Source of the DNA: JBDTVS01 sp040007095
Lineage (GTDB): Bacteria; Acidobacteriota; Vicinamibacteria; Vicinamibacterales; CAVVIG01
DNA: 21,831 nucleotides
Direction: 5' to 3'
Assembly: GCA_040007095.1 (NCBI GenBank)
Contig: JBDTVS010000104.1
Span: forward strand, 1-21,831
A model generated the notes under the pieces. It was not told the DNA's origin. It ran no database searches and saw only the letters and a program-made list of their open reading frames with translations. The position numbers and the translations under genes are program-made. Positions 1 to 6,305 of this stretch are shown here, piece by piece. The stretch's first letter is position 1. The number at the start of each line of letters is the position of its first letter.

Positions 1-63
1 GTCAGGTAGTCACGTCATTACTGCCCAAAGTCCCGAGGGGCTGAACTGTTACGAAAACGGAAG

Positions 64-84
64 CAAACACTGTCACAGTTTTTG
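64..84. repeat. Hairpin 0, 3-nt TCA loop
   Basis: Arms CAAACACTG (64-72) and CAGTTTTTG (76-84) pair at 8 of 9 positions around the loop TCA (73-75). It shares the string AACACTGTCACA with the hairpin at 299-332, so it looks like a diverged member of the same family. It has no conserved flanking unit. Confidence 0.5.
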
Positions 85-205
85 ACACCGATTCGATTGC
101 GCATATCATCAGCGCCAATGTCAATCGACGGCATTTACTGAAGAGTCAGTGTGCGATGGCGTATGCGGTGGCGTATCCAGCAGGCGTAGGTACTGGTGGG
201 TGGGA

Positions 206-274
206 TCGCTCTAGTGATGGAAAGGAAATGGGCAAGAAAGAAGTGACTTCCTTATTGCCCAATAACTTGTTTGG
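206..274. repeat. Repeat unit A with hairpin (69-bp period)
   Basis: The unit starts with TCGCTCTAGTGA (206-217), which recurs at 275-286, giving a 69-bp period. It then has a purine-rich stretch ending in GGAAAT and a hairpin whose arms are 230-243 and 247-260 (12 of 14 pairs) with loop TGA (244-246). AATAACTTGT (261-270) follows. Read on the minus strand, the hairpin is followed by a pyrimidine-rich, T-containing tract, as in an intrinsic terminator. Confidence 0.65.
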
Positions 275-343
275 TCGCTCTAGTGAAGGAAAGAAAATAG
301 AGCAAGAACACTGTCACAATGTTCTTGACTCTAATAACTTGTC
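275..343. repeat. Repeat unit B with hairpin
   Basis: This is the second copy of the unit. TCGCTCTAGTGA is at 275-286, the purine-rich lead GGAAAGAAAAT follows, then a hairpin with arms 299-313 and 317-332 (one mismatch and a small bulge) and loop TCA (314-316), then AATAACTTGTC. The stem sequence differs entirely from that of unit A while the flanks are conserved. Structure is therefore kept without conservation of the stem sequence. On the minus strand the hairpin is followed by ATTTTCTTTCC. Confidence 0.65.
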
Positions 344-453
344 GGGTCATTCATTTTCACAAAATCTTATCCAACATTGTCGGTGCGTCCTCCGTCACGC
401 CCCCGATCTTGCGGAACAAGTCATGGCCGGCGCATCACTCAATGAGGCGTAAG

Positions 454-512
454 GGGAAGAAAATGGGAGCAAAGCGAAGTGACTTCGCTTTGCTCCCAAA
501 TAGTTCGTTGGA
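454..512. repeat. Hairpin C, perfect 15-bp stem; possible minus-strand terminator
   Basis: Arms 465-479 and 483-497 (starting GGGAGCAAAGCG and ending CGCTTTGCTCCC) pair perfectly over 15 bp with loop TGA (480-482). The lead GGGGAAGAAAAT and the trailer AAATAGTTCGTTGG resemble those of units A and B. It lies about 90 bp downstream of the stop codon of the minus-strand serine recombinase. On that strand the stem is followed by ATTTTCTTCCCC, so it could end the recombinase transcript. The T-tract is imperfect. Confidence 0.6.
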
Positions 513-584
513 TAGTTGGTTCCCGCAGAGAAGAGGGCTACGCGGCGCGCACGACTCTGCCGGTGAGCTTGAAGCTGCTCGGCG

Positions 585-2252
585 CTAATGTTGCGAATCC
601 CGTTGGGGACGCCATACCGACGGGAAAATCTCACCCACGAACAGACCCGCGAGCGTTCCTTGACCGCGCAGTTCCCATCGCTTCGTTTGAGGCATCGGCG
701 TGAACGTAACGCGTCCGATCAGCAGCGACGACACGATCGGACGCGCGTGCGTCGGGTCCTCAGCCAGCACGCGCCGCCACGAGCCGGCGAGCGCGAGCAA
801 CCCGTCCCGTACGCGCCCAGCCTCGCCCGCGCTGACGGGCCTCTGAGCGCATAACGTCGCGCGCTCGGCCTCGAGCTGCCCGGCGCGTGTCTCACGTGTG
901 CTGAGCGCCTCCAGGAGCCCGGACAACTGCCCTCCGGTCGCGATCGCCTCCACGAGCCGCGCGCGCTGTTGCTGCACCGTCGCCAAGGCCCGATCGATCT
1001 GGGTCACCCGCTCGCCCGCCTGGTCGTCCTGCAGCAGCTGCAGCGCCTCGTCAACGGCGTCCTCGAGCACATCCGGCGTCAACACGTCGTCGAGCAGCGC
1101 CTCGAGCACGATGTCATCGGCGTCGGTCATCGGGACATCGGCCGCGTTCGCGCAGACCGTTCGCCCGCGTTCGTGATAGCCGCCGCAACCATAGAAATGC
1201 TTACGACCGACGCCATGTCTTCGCGTGCGTACGCGCAACGGGCCACCGCAGCAGCCGCAGAGCGCAAGATTGGTCAGGAGGTACTTCGATGGGTTGCCGA
1301 GGGCTGGTCGACCGAACGCTTGGCCGGCGGTCCCTTTCAAGTAGAGGCGCCGGGCGCCATCGATGCGCGCGTGCGCGGCCGCCCATTCGTCGTCGCTGAC
1401 GATCCGCAGGGCCGGCGCCGGCAGCCGGATCCAGTCGGCCACTGGACGGTCAGTCTGATGTTTTCGGCCCCACGAATCCCGCTTGCGCGTGCGGTTCCAC
1501 ACGATTTCGCCGCGGTACAGCGGTCGGAACAGGACTTCACGAACCGACGACGGCGCCCAACTGTTCGATCGGCCCCCTTGCGCCCGCGGCGACGGAGCGC
1601 CCGCAGCGTTCAACTGTTTGGCAATCGCCTTAATGCCGTGCCCTTCGGCCGACAATCGGAAGATCCGCCGGATCACGTCCGCCGCGGTGGGATCGAGCTC
1701 GCGCTCAACGTGCGAGCGCCGGCCATCAGTCCCAACGATTTCGATCGCCCGATACCCGAAGCACGCGCCGCCGGTCACGTGACCGGCCCGCGCCTTACGC
1801 TGCATCGCGTCGTACGTCCGCTGCCGTGCCTTCTCGCGCTCCATCTCATCGGCCATGGTCTGCAACGACAACATGGCCTTCTCGATCGGCGAGTTCAAGG
1901 TGCGCTCGCGGTCCTCGAGGTAGAAGAACACGCGCACGCCGGCCGACACGAGCTGTTTCAAGGCGTACGCGGTCTCGATGGCTTCTCGTCCGAGCCGCGA
2001 TTCCTCCGACATGACGAGCACCTGAAACCCGGGCCGCGGCCTCAGCGCGTTCATCAGCCGAATGAATCCCGGTCGGTTGGTGAATTCGGCCCCAGAGATC
2101 CCATCGTCGATGTAGACGTACTCGTCGGCGACGATCCAGCCTTTGCGCGTCGCGTACGCCCGCGCGTGCTCGATCTGCCGCGTGACCGATTTCTGCTCAT
2201 CGGCCACGCCCGATTGCTCCGTCGATTTGCGGGCGTAGATTGCGGCGATCAT
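585..2252 (-). CDS. Large serine recombinase (site-specific integrase)
   Basis: 555-residue large serine recombinase, predicted to integrate and excise the 16-kb element by a serine-linked exchange at the flanking repeats. The N-terminal resolvase-like domain has the catalytic serine in YARKST (Ser10) and a later arginine in SRLGRE. A recombinase domain follows, then a zinc-ribbon-like region (LCGCCGGPL and later cysteines) and a glutamine/arginine-rich coiled coil. I chose the ATG at 2252 because the protein then begins directly with the conserved IAAIYARKS strand; its ribosome binding site is weak. It is the last gene of a coupled operon, 22 bases after its neighbour. The final codons (WRPQRDS, then QH and stop) are read from the attachment repeat and the flanking DNA, so the C-terminus depends on where the element sits. 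The family call is sure; the actual target site is inferred. Confidence 0.93.
   Translation of the reverse strand: MIAAIYARKSTEQSGVADEQKSVTRQIEHARAYATRKGWIVADEYVYIDDGISGAEFTNRPGFIRLMNALRPRPGFQVLVMSEESRLGREAIETAYALKQLVSAGVRVFFYLEDRERTLNSPIEKAMLSLQTMADEMEREKARQRTYDAMQRKARAGHVTGGACFGYRAIEIVGTDGRRSHVERELDPTAADVIRRIFRLSAEGHGIKAIAKQLNAAGAPSPRAQGGRSNSWAPSSVREVLFRPLYRGEIVWNRTRKRDSWGRKHQTDRPVADWIRLPAPALRIVSDDEWAAAHARIDGARRLYLKGTAGQAFGRPALGNPSKYLLTNLALCGCCGGPLRVRTRRHGVGRKHFYGCGGYHERGRTVCANAADVPMTDADDIVLEALLDDVLTPDVLEDAVDEALQLLQDDQAGERVTQIDRALATVQQQRARLVEAIATGGQLSGLLEALSTRETRAGQLEAERATLCAQRPVSAGEAGRVRDGLLALAGSWRRVLAEDPTHARPIVSSLLIGRVTFTPMPQTKRWELRGQGTLAGLFVGEIFPSVWRPQRDSQH
594..614 (+). repeat. attL: Left attachment site: tRNA 3'-end direct repeat, copy 1
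   Basis: A 21-bp sequence starting CGAATCCCGTTGGGG and ending ACGCCA is identical to 16724-16744. It has the layout of a tRNA 3' end: part of the T-loop (CGAATC), the T-stem 3' strand (CCCGT up to base 602), seven acceptor bases (TGGGGAC), discriminator G and CCA. The acceptor GGGGAC-G-CCA matches bacterial tRNA-Glu as I remember it. The 5' part of the tRNA is missing, so this is a duplicated 3' end left by integration. It lies inside the last codons of the serine recombinase. Confidence 0.8.
615..626 (+). repeat. Terminal inverted repeat, left end of element
   Basis: TACCGACGGGAA directly inside the left attachment repeat is the exact reverse complement of TTCCCGTCGGTA at 16711-16722, directly inside the right repeat. 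With one further base on each side the match is 13 bp. When the ends are joined in a circle, these arms flank the 21-bp core symmetrically. They are probably recombinase-binding half-sites. Confidence 0.75.
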
Positions 2253-2274
2253 GATGGGTACCAGCGGCTTTGCC

Positions 2275-2562
2275 TCATTCAATCCACCCTGTGCCCGCGC
2301 TGGTGTCCTGCTTGAGCGCGTTCGCGACGTACCGGGCCTCGGCTTCATCCACGCAGCGCCGCGAGAACACCAGTTCGTCGTTCTCAAGAATTGTGCAGTC
2401 CCATCCGGCGGAGACCTTCGAGTCGTCGCGGATCTCGCAGGATTGCACCCTACCGCCGTCGGGATGCCGCAAGCGCCAGACTTCCTGACCCACCTTCCGT
2501 CGTCGCGGGATGCCTTGCGGCTTGTGGCCGGCAGCGAACCACGGTGGTCGCTCGTCGCTCAC
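2275..2562 (-). CDS. Small hypothetical protein in integrase operon
   Basis: 95 residues, family not recognised. The protein is charged at the N-terminus, with beta-strand-like segments in the middle (EVWRLRHPDGGRVQSCEIRDD, then WDCTILENDELVFSRR) and a helix-forming end (DEAEARYVANALKQD). That pattern is typical of small soluble phage proteins. The start codon overlaps the stop of the DUF3102-like gene upstream (ATGA at 2559-2562), so the two are probably translationally coupled. The serine recombinase starts 22 bases after its stop. Its place between them suggests a role in excision control or element maintenance, but nothing in the protein itself shows this. Confidence 0.8.
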   Translation of the reverse strand: MSDERPPWFAAGHKPQGIPRRRKVGQEVWRLRHPDGGRVQSCEIRDDSKVSAGWDCTILENDELVFSRRCVDEAEARYVANALKQDTSAGTGWIE

Positions 2563-3317
2563 TGGTCGCTCGTTCCGCTTTCGGGCTTCGTCTCAGAGCA
2601 GCGCGCAATGAACGCCTCGTGCTCTGCCTCCGACGTGAGAATGTCCGGGTGGTCGACGAAGCCATCGCCGCCGAGAATCCCGCGCTTGACGTAGTCGTCG
2701 TGGGAATCGTAGAGCAACTCGTTGTACTGCCACGGCTGAGCATCTGGTGAGACCTTCCATGTGACGTCGCGGATGGGAAACCCGCAGCGGCTGAGCGCCC
2801 CCATGACCCGCTCTCGGCGAATGGCGCGCTTGCCCCCGTCGAGGGTCGCGGTGCCGTCGTCCTTGCTCGTCATCACGTTGTAGAAGACGAAGCTGGCGTC
2901 GTCCGACGGATGGATCAGCGCCAGGCGATCCCAAAACTCCGCCATCATGGCGCCGCCGGCCGGCACGTCGATGCCCTTGCTGGCGTCGAGCGCCTCGACG
3001 GTTTTCGGTTCAGCCAGGAGCGACAACGCTTGCCTGAGGGGCAAATGTGCGACGCGTTGCACATATGGCTCAATCTCGCCCCACCGCTCGTGGACGCGGA
3101 CGTAGCCGGCCGCCGTGCTCCGCGACAGCTGGCAGTCCTGTTCGATAAACCGAATCCAGCCCCCGTGTGGGATGTGCGCCCGTGCCTCCACCAAGAGGCG
3201 TCCAGCCTCGCGTGCGTGGGTGAGGGCTTGACTGACAGCCGCCTGCACCTGCAGGTGCGCCTTCGTGATCGACGTGGCCAGGACGTGCGTCATCCCATCG
3301 TTGGGCAACTCATTCAT
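2559..3317 (-). CDS. DUF3102-like protein with N-terminal helix-turn-helix
   Basis: 252 residues. Residues about 20-80 match the DUF3102 pattern as I know it: a helical segment AGRLLVEARAHIPHGGWIRFIEQD followed by LSRSTAAGYVRVHERW, which looks like a helix-turn-helix and resembles the DNA-binding parts of KorB/ParB-type proteins. The C-terminal half (about 120-252) is not recognised. It is acidic and aromatic, with motifs such as WQYNELLYDSHDDYVKRG. The start codon lies 9 bases after the tyrosine recombinase stop, with AGGTGA upstream. Its stop overlaps the next gene. Its neighbours suggest a DNA-binding accessory or regulator of recombination, but that is inference. Confidence 0.8.
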   Translation of the reverse strand: MNELPNDGMTHVLATSITKAHLQVQAAVSQALTHAREAGRLLVEARAHIPHGGWIRFIEQDCQLSRSTAAGYVRVHERWGEIEPYVQRVAHLPLRQALSLLAEPKTVEALDASKGIDVPAGGAMMAEFWDRLALIHPSDDASFVFYNVMTSKDDGTATLDGGKRAIRRERVMGALSRCGFPIRDVTWKVSPDAQPWQYNELLYDSHDDYVKRGILGGDGFVDHPDILTSEAEHEAFIARCSETKPESGTSDQ

Positions 3318-3326
3318 GACCGTTTT

Positions 3327-4397
3327 TCACCTGATCCTCTGCAGCATATCGCCGACGGTGACCGCGAGCGGCGGGCTCGTCGTCAGCGTGCCAGCCACCA
3401 GATCCGCCAACCGGCGCTGAGTGCCCTGCCGGTCGTGCTCGTCCGCGTAGATCAGCAGCGTCCCGATCGCCGCGTGGCGGCTGTGCGCTTTGACCTTGTC
3501 GAGCCCGATGCCGGCTTTGGCCGCGACGTCGAGCGCCGCTGTGATGCTCGAATGCCGCAGCCCGTGACACCACACGTGAAGGCCCACGCGCTGCCCGAGT
3601 TCTCGGACGATCCGGAGCACCGAGCGTGTCTCCAAGGCCCTATTGCGCGCCTTGCCGCGTTCGCCGCGACTCTGGAACAACGGGCCGGCTGTCGGGCCAC
3701 GGTGCGTCAGGTAGCGGCGTAGCGCCTCGACGACGACCGCCGGCAACGGAATCAGCTCCTTTTCGCGCCGTCCCTTGCCTCGAATCCACGTCACTCCGCG
3801 GTCGAGGTCGGTCTCCTGCAACGTGAGCCCGCAGAGCTCCGAGACGCGCAGCCCGAGGCAGTAGAACGTGACGACGATGGCGTAATCGCGGGTTTCGGCC
3901 TCGTTGTCGCCGGCCGTGGCTGCCAGCATCCGCCGCACGTCCTCGACGTCAGGGCCGCGGGTGTCCCGGCGACGCTCGGCCTTGACGCCGGGCACTTCGA
4001 GCTGCCACGACATCATGCCCAGCATCCGCCCCAACTTCGACACGCTTCGCAGCGTAGCGAGGTGCCGATTGATGCTGGCCGCCGACAGGTGCGCGGTGGC
4101 CAGGTAGTGCCGAAAACCGAGCACGATCTCATGCGCGGACGGCGACGCTTGCCGAAACAACCGACCGACCGCCCCGTTGACGTCCATCGGCGGACTGAGG
4201 CCGAGCGCCCGCGAGAAGTACAGCGCGAAGTCCTGTAGGTCGTGCTGATAGCTCCGTATCGTGTGCTCAGCCTTCCCTTCGCGCCAGGCGCGGAGAATCG
4301 TCTCCGCGGTGTGGTGACGCCCAGTGGCGATCGTAAGCGTGGCCGGCAGGTTCGAGCGCGCCTGCCGGCCGTGAACCAGCCCCGTGGCCGTCTGCAC
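3327..4397 (-). CDS. Tyrosine recombinase (XerC/D-like)
   Basis: 356 residues with GTG start at 4397, one base after the stop of the upstream gene and with an AAGG site before it. An N-terminal SAM-like core-binding domain (about 45-135) precedes the catalytic domain. The complete catalytic set is visible: Arg184 in LGLRVSEL, Lys208 in IRGKGRREK, His278 and Arg281 in CHGLRH, His308, and the nucleophile Tyr317 in LLIYADE, nine residues after His308. The enzyme should therefore be active. It lies in the middle of an operon that ends with a serine recombinase, which is unusual. It may resolve multimers or integrate a cassette rather than integrate the element. Its target site cannot be told from sequence. 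Confidence 0.92.
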   Translation of the reverse strand: MQTATGLVHGRQARSNLPATLTIATGRHHTAETILRAWREGKAEHTIRSYQHDLQDFALYFSRALGLSPPMDVNGAVGRLFRQASPSAHEIVLGFRHYLATAHLSAASINRHLATLRSVSKLGRMLGMMSWQLEVPGVKAERRRDTRGPDVEDVRRMLAATAGDNEAETRDYAIVVTFYCLGLRVSELCGLTLQETDLDRGVTWIRGKGRREKELIPLPAVVVEALRRYLTHRGPTAGPLFQSRGERGKARNRALETRSVLRIVRELGQRVGLHVWCHGLRHSSITAALDVAAKAGIGLDKVKAHSRHAAIGTLLIYADEHDRQGTQRRLADLVAGTLTTSPPLAVTVGDMLQRIR

Positions 4398-4398
4398 G

Positions 4399-4854
4399 CT
4401 ACGCCTTGCCCTTCCGCATGGGCGGCCGGCATGGCGGTTTGAGCGCGGCGACCACGGGCCATGTGGTCTGCGTCCCGGCGATCAACCCAAAGAGAAACGA
4501 CGCGTCCGCGATCGCCATGTAGTAGCTGAAGAGCACCGCGCCGGGATCATCGAAGTCGTCGTCCTCGCCACTGCGAACCTGTGGGTTCCTGAACGATTCG
4601 ACCAAGGCCTTCGCCTTGGCTTGGCATGCGGCCAGCCGCGGCACCAGGTCCGCGCCGAGCGGCGAGCAGAGGATCATGGACGCGACGTCACCGATGTCTG
4701 AACTGTCCGCAGACATGTCCAAGCCAACGTTGGCTTGGCGCCGAAGGGCGAGGCCGCGAGCGCGCTCGAGGCTCTTGGCCCATTCACGCGGCGTGACGGG
4801 CGTCCACTCATCCGCCGACCGAGCCGGCTGCAGAGGCGTTCGCTTGGCTTTCAT
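4399..4854 (-). CDS. Small phage-type hypothetical protein with C-terminal hydrophobic helix (C)
   Basis: 151 residues, family not recognised. The start codon at 4854 overlaps the stop of the gene upstream (ATGA), which fixes this start over the longer frame. The protein has a basic N-terminus, a helical middle and an acidic patch (residues about 97-104, EDDDFDD). A hydrophobic helix follows at 107-127 (LFSYYMAIADASFLFGLIAG), then a basic tail. The same late helix with a GF or FG step appears in the genes at 4851-5270 and 5521-5892, so the three may be diverged relatives. No function can be read from the sequence. Confidence 0.78.
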   Translation of the reverse strand: MKAKRTPLQPARSADEWTPVTPREWAKSLERARGLALRRQANVGLDMSADSSDIGDVASMILCSPLGADLVPRLAACQAKAKALVESFRNPQVRSGEDDDFDDPGAVLFSYYMAIADASFLFGLIAGTQTTWPVVAALKPPCRPPMRKGKA

Positions 4855-5270
4855 CGCGCACCTCCGACCACCGACCCGCTCGGCTGACCGGTTGCGTGCG
4901 CCATCGTGATCCAGCACAGCGCAAATCCCATGAGCAGCGCGGCCGAACTGACGAAATCAGCGTGGGTGTCGTCCTTGGAGTACATGCGGGCCGTCGTTCG
5001 ATCGATTTCGTTCCCGATCGTCACCCACGGATCGCCATCGTCGCCGGCATCGGAATCGGCCAGCGCTCGCAACAGCCGCGTAGCCGCCGTATACGCGATA
5101 TTGGCGCGCCGGTGCGCGTACGCAGGACCAGGGTGGTCTTCGATCAGTGAGAGCGCGAGACGAAGACCGAGCGGAGCTTCAATCAGAGGTTCGGGCGGGC
5201 TTGCGGGTCCGGACTTCTTCTTCGATGATGGAGTCGTACCGCTGGCTGAGGTCGCGCGTCGGCGGCTCAT
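4851..5270 (-). CDS. Small phage-type hypothetical protein with C-terminal hydrophobic helix (B)
   Basis: 139 residues, not recognised. A Ser/Lys/Pro-rich, probably disordered N-terminus (1-28) is followed by helices (LGLRLALSLIED; YTAATRLLRALADS). Next comes an acidic stretch, then a hydrophobic helix at 104-124 (DFVSSAALLMGFALCWITMA). Start and stop both overlap neighbouring genes as ATGA, so it belongs to a coupled set of four. It could be a small membrane-associated protein or a helical bundle subunit; the single late helix does not decide this. Confidence 0.78.
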   Translation of the reverse strand: MSRRRATSASGTTPSSKKKSGPASPPEPLIEAPLGLRLALSLIEDHPGPAYAHRRANIAYTAATRLLRALADSDAGDDGDPWVTIGNEIDRTTARMYSKDDTHADFVSSAALLMGFALCWITMAHATGQPSGSVVGGAR

Positions 5271-5524
5271 CGCACACCTCTCTCGCGGTCATCGGCCGCC
5301 TTGAACGTGTCGTAGAGCACGCTGACCGCCTCGCGCATGTCGTCAATCAACACGCCCATGGCGTTGACGGGCTCGCCGTCGACCATCGATTCGTCGTCGG
5401 GATGTTCGTCGATCAGTGCCAGCAAGGCCACGCACCCACGAAGGCGCGACTTCGCCATGTTGATGGCGTCACGCTCTTCTGTGGTCAGGCCGCCGGCGGC
5501 AGCAACGGGAGTGGTGCGGCTCAT
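5267..5524 (-). CDS. Small helical hypothetical protein
   Basis: 85 residues, not recognised. After a short Ala/Gly-rich start it looks like two or three amphipathic helices (LTTEERDAINMAKSRLRGCVALLALIDEH and VNAMGVLIDDMREAVSVLYDTFKAADD). This is the shape of many small phage and satellite proteins that form bundles or bind a partner. ATGA overlaps on both sides tie it to its neighbours. It lacks the late GF/FG helix seen in the other three small genes. Function unknown. Confidence 0.78.
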   Translation of the reverse strand: MSRTTPVAAAGGLTTEERDAINMAKSRLRGCVALLALIDEHPDDESMVDGEPVNAMGVLIDDMREAVSVLYDTFKAADDRERGVR

Positions 5525-5892
5525 TGTTTTTCTCCCAATTCCGCCTTGAGCGCCCCGAGGTCGAGATCGCCCAACAGCAACTCACGGCACGCGTTGAAAC
5601 CGACGACGAATCCCGACTGACGAATCGCGAGTTCGACGAACACAAACGCATCAACCTGTTTTGACAGCTCGTACAGGCGGTCAGGACCGGGCCCGTACTT
5701 CTCCAGCCACGCGGTGCGCGTCGCCGCGATCATTTGGCGATACGGCGATTCGTTGTAGTCGCTGAAGTGGAATTCGAGCAGCTCGGCGAGGGCGATCGGA
5801 TCGAGGCCACCGAGAAACGTGCGTCGATCTGGCGGAGTTGCGGTAGCCGCTGCTGCGGGTGCCTTCGGTGTGCGGGCAGATTTCTTCGACAT
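5521..5892 (-). CDS. Small phage-type hypothetical protein with C-terminal hydrophobic helix (A)
   Basis: 123 residues, not recognised. ATG at 5892 is chosen because a GGAGG site lies 7-8 bases upstream; the longer frame has none. A Lys/Ala/Pro/Thr-rich, probably disordered N-terminus (1-25) leads to helices with FHFSDYNESPYRQ and WLEKYGPGPDRLYELSKQV. Then comes a hydrophobic helix at 82-104 (DAFVFVELAIRQSGFVVGF) and a short acidic end. It shares the late-helix design with the genes at 4851-5270 and 4399-4854. It starts the coupled set, 84 bases after the ribbon-helix-helix gene. Confidence 0.8.
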   Translation of the reverse strand: MSKKSARTPKAPAAAATATPPDRRTFLGGLDPIALAELLEFHFSDYNESPYRQMIAATRTAWLEKYGPGPDRLYELSKQVDAFVFVELAIRQSGFVVGFNACRELLLGDLDLGALKAELGEKQ

Positions 5893-5976
5893 GTGCTGAC
5901 CTCCGAGTGAGGCCGGCGGGACTACATGCGACAATGGCACGTAGGCGCGCTCGGCAGGTACCGCTGCTGATCGTGC

Positions 5977-6165
5977 TCAGGCCTTCCGCCGCGTCTTCAC
6001 CACGCGACGGTCGGCCGCTTTCACCTTGACGCCCTTCGATTCCAGCCAGCCTCGGATCGCTCTTCGCACTTGCTCGGGAACCGTCACGCCATCTCGCTCC
6101 CGTATCAGTTCCAGTCCATCGAGCAACTCTTCATCAATCCGAAAACCCGCGTATCGTTTGGTCAT
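5977..6165 (-). CDS. Ribbon-helix-helix DNA-binding protein
   Basis: 62 residues with the CopG/Arc-type ribbon-helix-helix pattern: a strand KRYAGFRIDEEL, helix LLDGLELIRER, the turn DGVTV, helix PEQVRRAIRGWLESKG, then a basic tail. Such proteins bind DNA as dimers through the strand and often repress their own promoter. ATG 6165 is preferred because GGAG precedes it by five bases. An in-frame ATG at 6213 lies in the promoter region and has no such site. It has no toxin partner next to it. It heads the operon that ends with the serine recombinase, so it may control excision genes; that is inference from position and the operator-like palindrome upstream. Confidence 0.85.
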   Translation of the reverse strand: MTKRYAGFRIDEELLDGLELIRERDGVTVPEQVRRAIRGWLESKGVKVKAADRRVVKTRRKA

Positions 6166-6178
6166 CAGGTCTCCAGTT

Positions 6179-6207
6179 GTTTTACTTTGTTTGACGTTGT
6201 TTGTCAA
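6179..6207 (-). promoter_or_regulatory. Promoter and operator-like palindrome for RHH gene
   Basis: On the minus strand TTGACA (6207-6202), a 17-base spacer and TAAAAC (6184-6179) resemble a sigma-70 promoter. The -35 box overlaps an inverted repeat TTGAC (6191-6195) / GTCAA (6203-6207), as expected for an autorepressor site. The predicted start would leave only about 7 bases before the ATG at 6165, so the exact -10 is uncertain. Confidence 0.5.
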
Positions 6208-6263
6208 CGCCATGATCCAGCGGACCGCGCGTAATGCGCTCGCGCTCGCGCCGACGCCCGGTC

Positions 6264-6269
6264 TACAAT
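6264..6269 (+). promoter_or_regulatory. Possible -10 box for plus-strand gene
   Basis: TACAAT lies 36 bases before the ATG at 6306 and matches the sigma-70 -10 consensus at five of six bases. There is no good -35 box at 16-18 bases upstream, where the sequence is a CG-rich run. It would be the divergent partner of the promoter at 6179-6207. Confidence 0.35.
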
Positions 6270-6305
6270 GTCGCGCGCGTTGACGCGCAGGAGACGATCC
6301 GCCAC

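Larger units (their letters stand above)
1..593. other. Gene-free, A/T-richer left flank with a hairpin family
   Basis: I see no convincing gene here. The short open frames lack a good ribosome binding site and run through the repeat array. The stretch is visibly richer in A and T than the rest of the window. It holds at least four hairpins with 3-nt loops and a partial tandem repeat, listed separately. It lies outside the left direct repeat, so it is probably the right end of a neighbouring element or old flanking DNA rather than part of the 16-kb element. The sequence just left of the repeat does not form the T-arm of a tRNA, so the intact tRNA, if present, lies outside the window. Confidence 0.6.

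Noticed and set aside
156..452. 98-residue plus-strand frame over the hairpin array
   Set aside because: The 69-bp period is a multiple of three, so the repeats give a repeated peptide by chance. There is no ribosome binding site and stems differ while pairing is kept, pointing to structured DNA rather than protein.
206..512. CRISPR array or integron attC sites
   Set aside because: There are no regular spacers of equal length or uniform direct repeats as in CRISPR, and the GTTRRRY and RYYYAAC core boxes of attC sites are not present.
969..2315. 448-residue plus-strand open frame opposite the serine recombinase
   Set aside because: It is the antisense shadow of a GC-rich gene with clear recombinase motifs; the protein has no recognisable pattern and no ribosome binding site.
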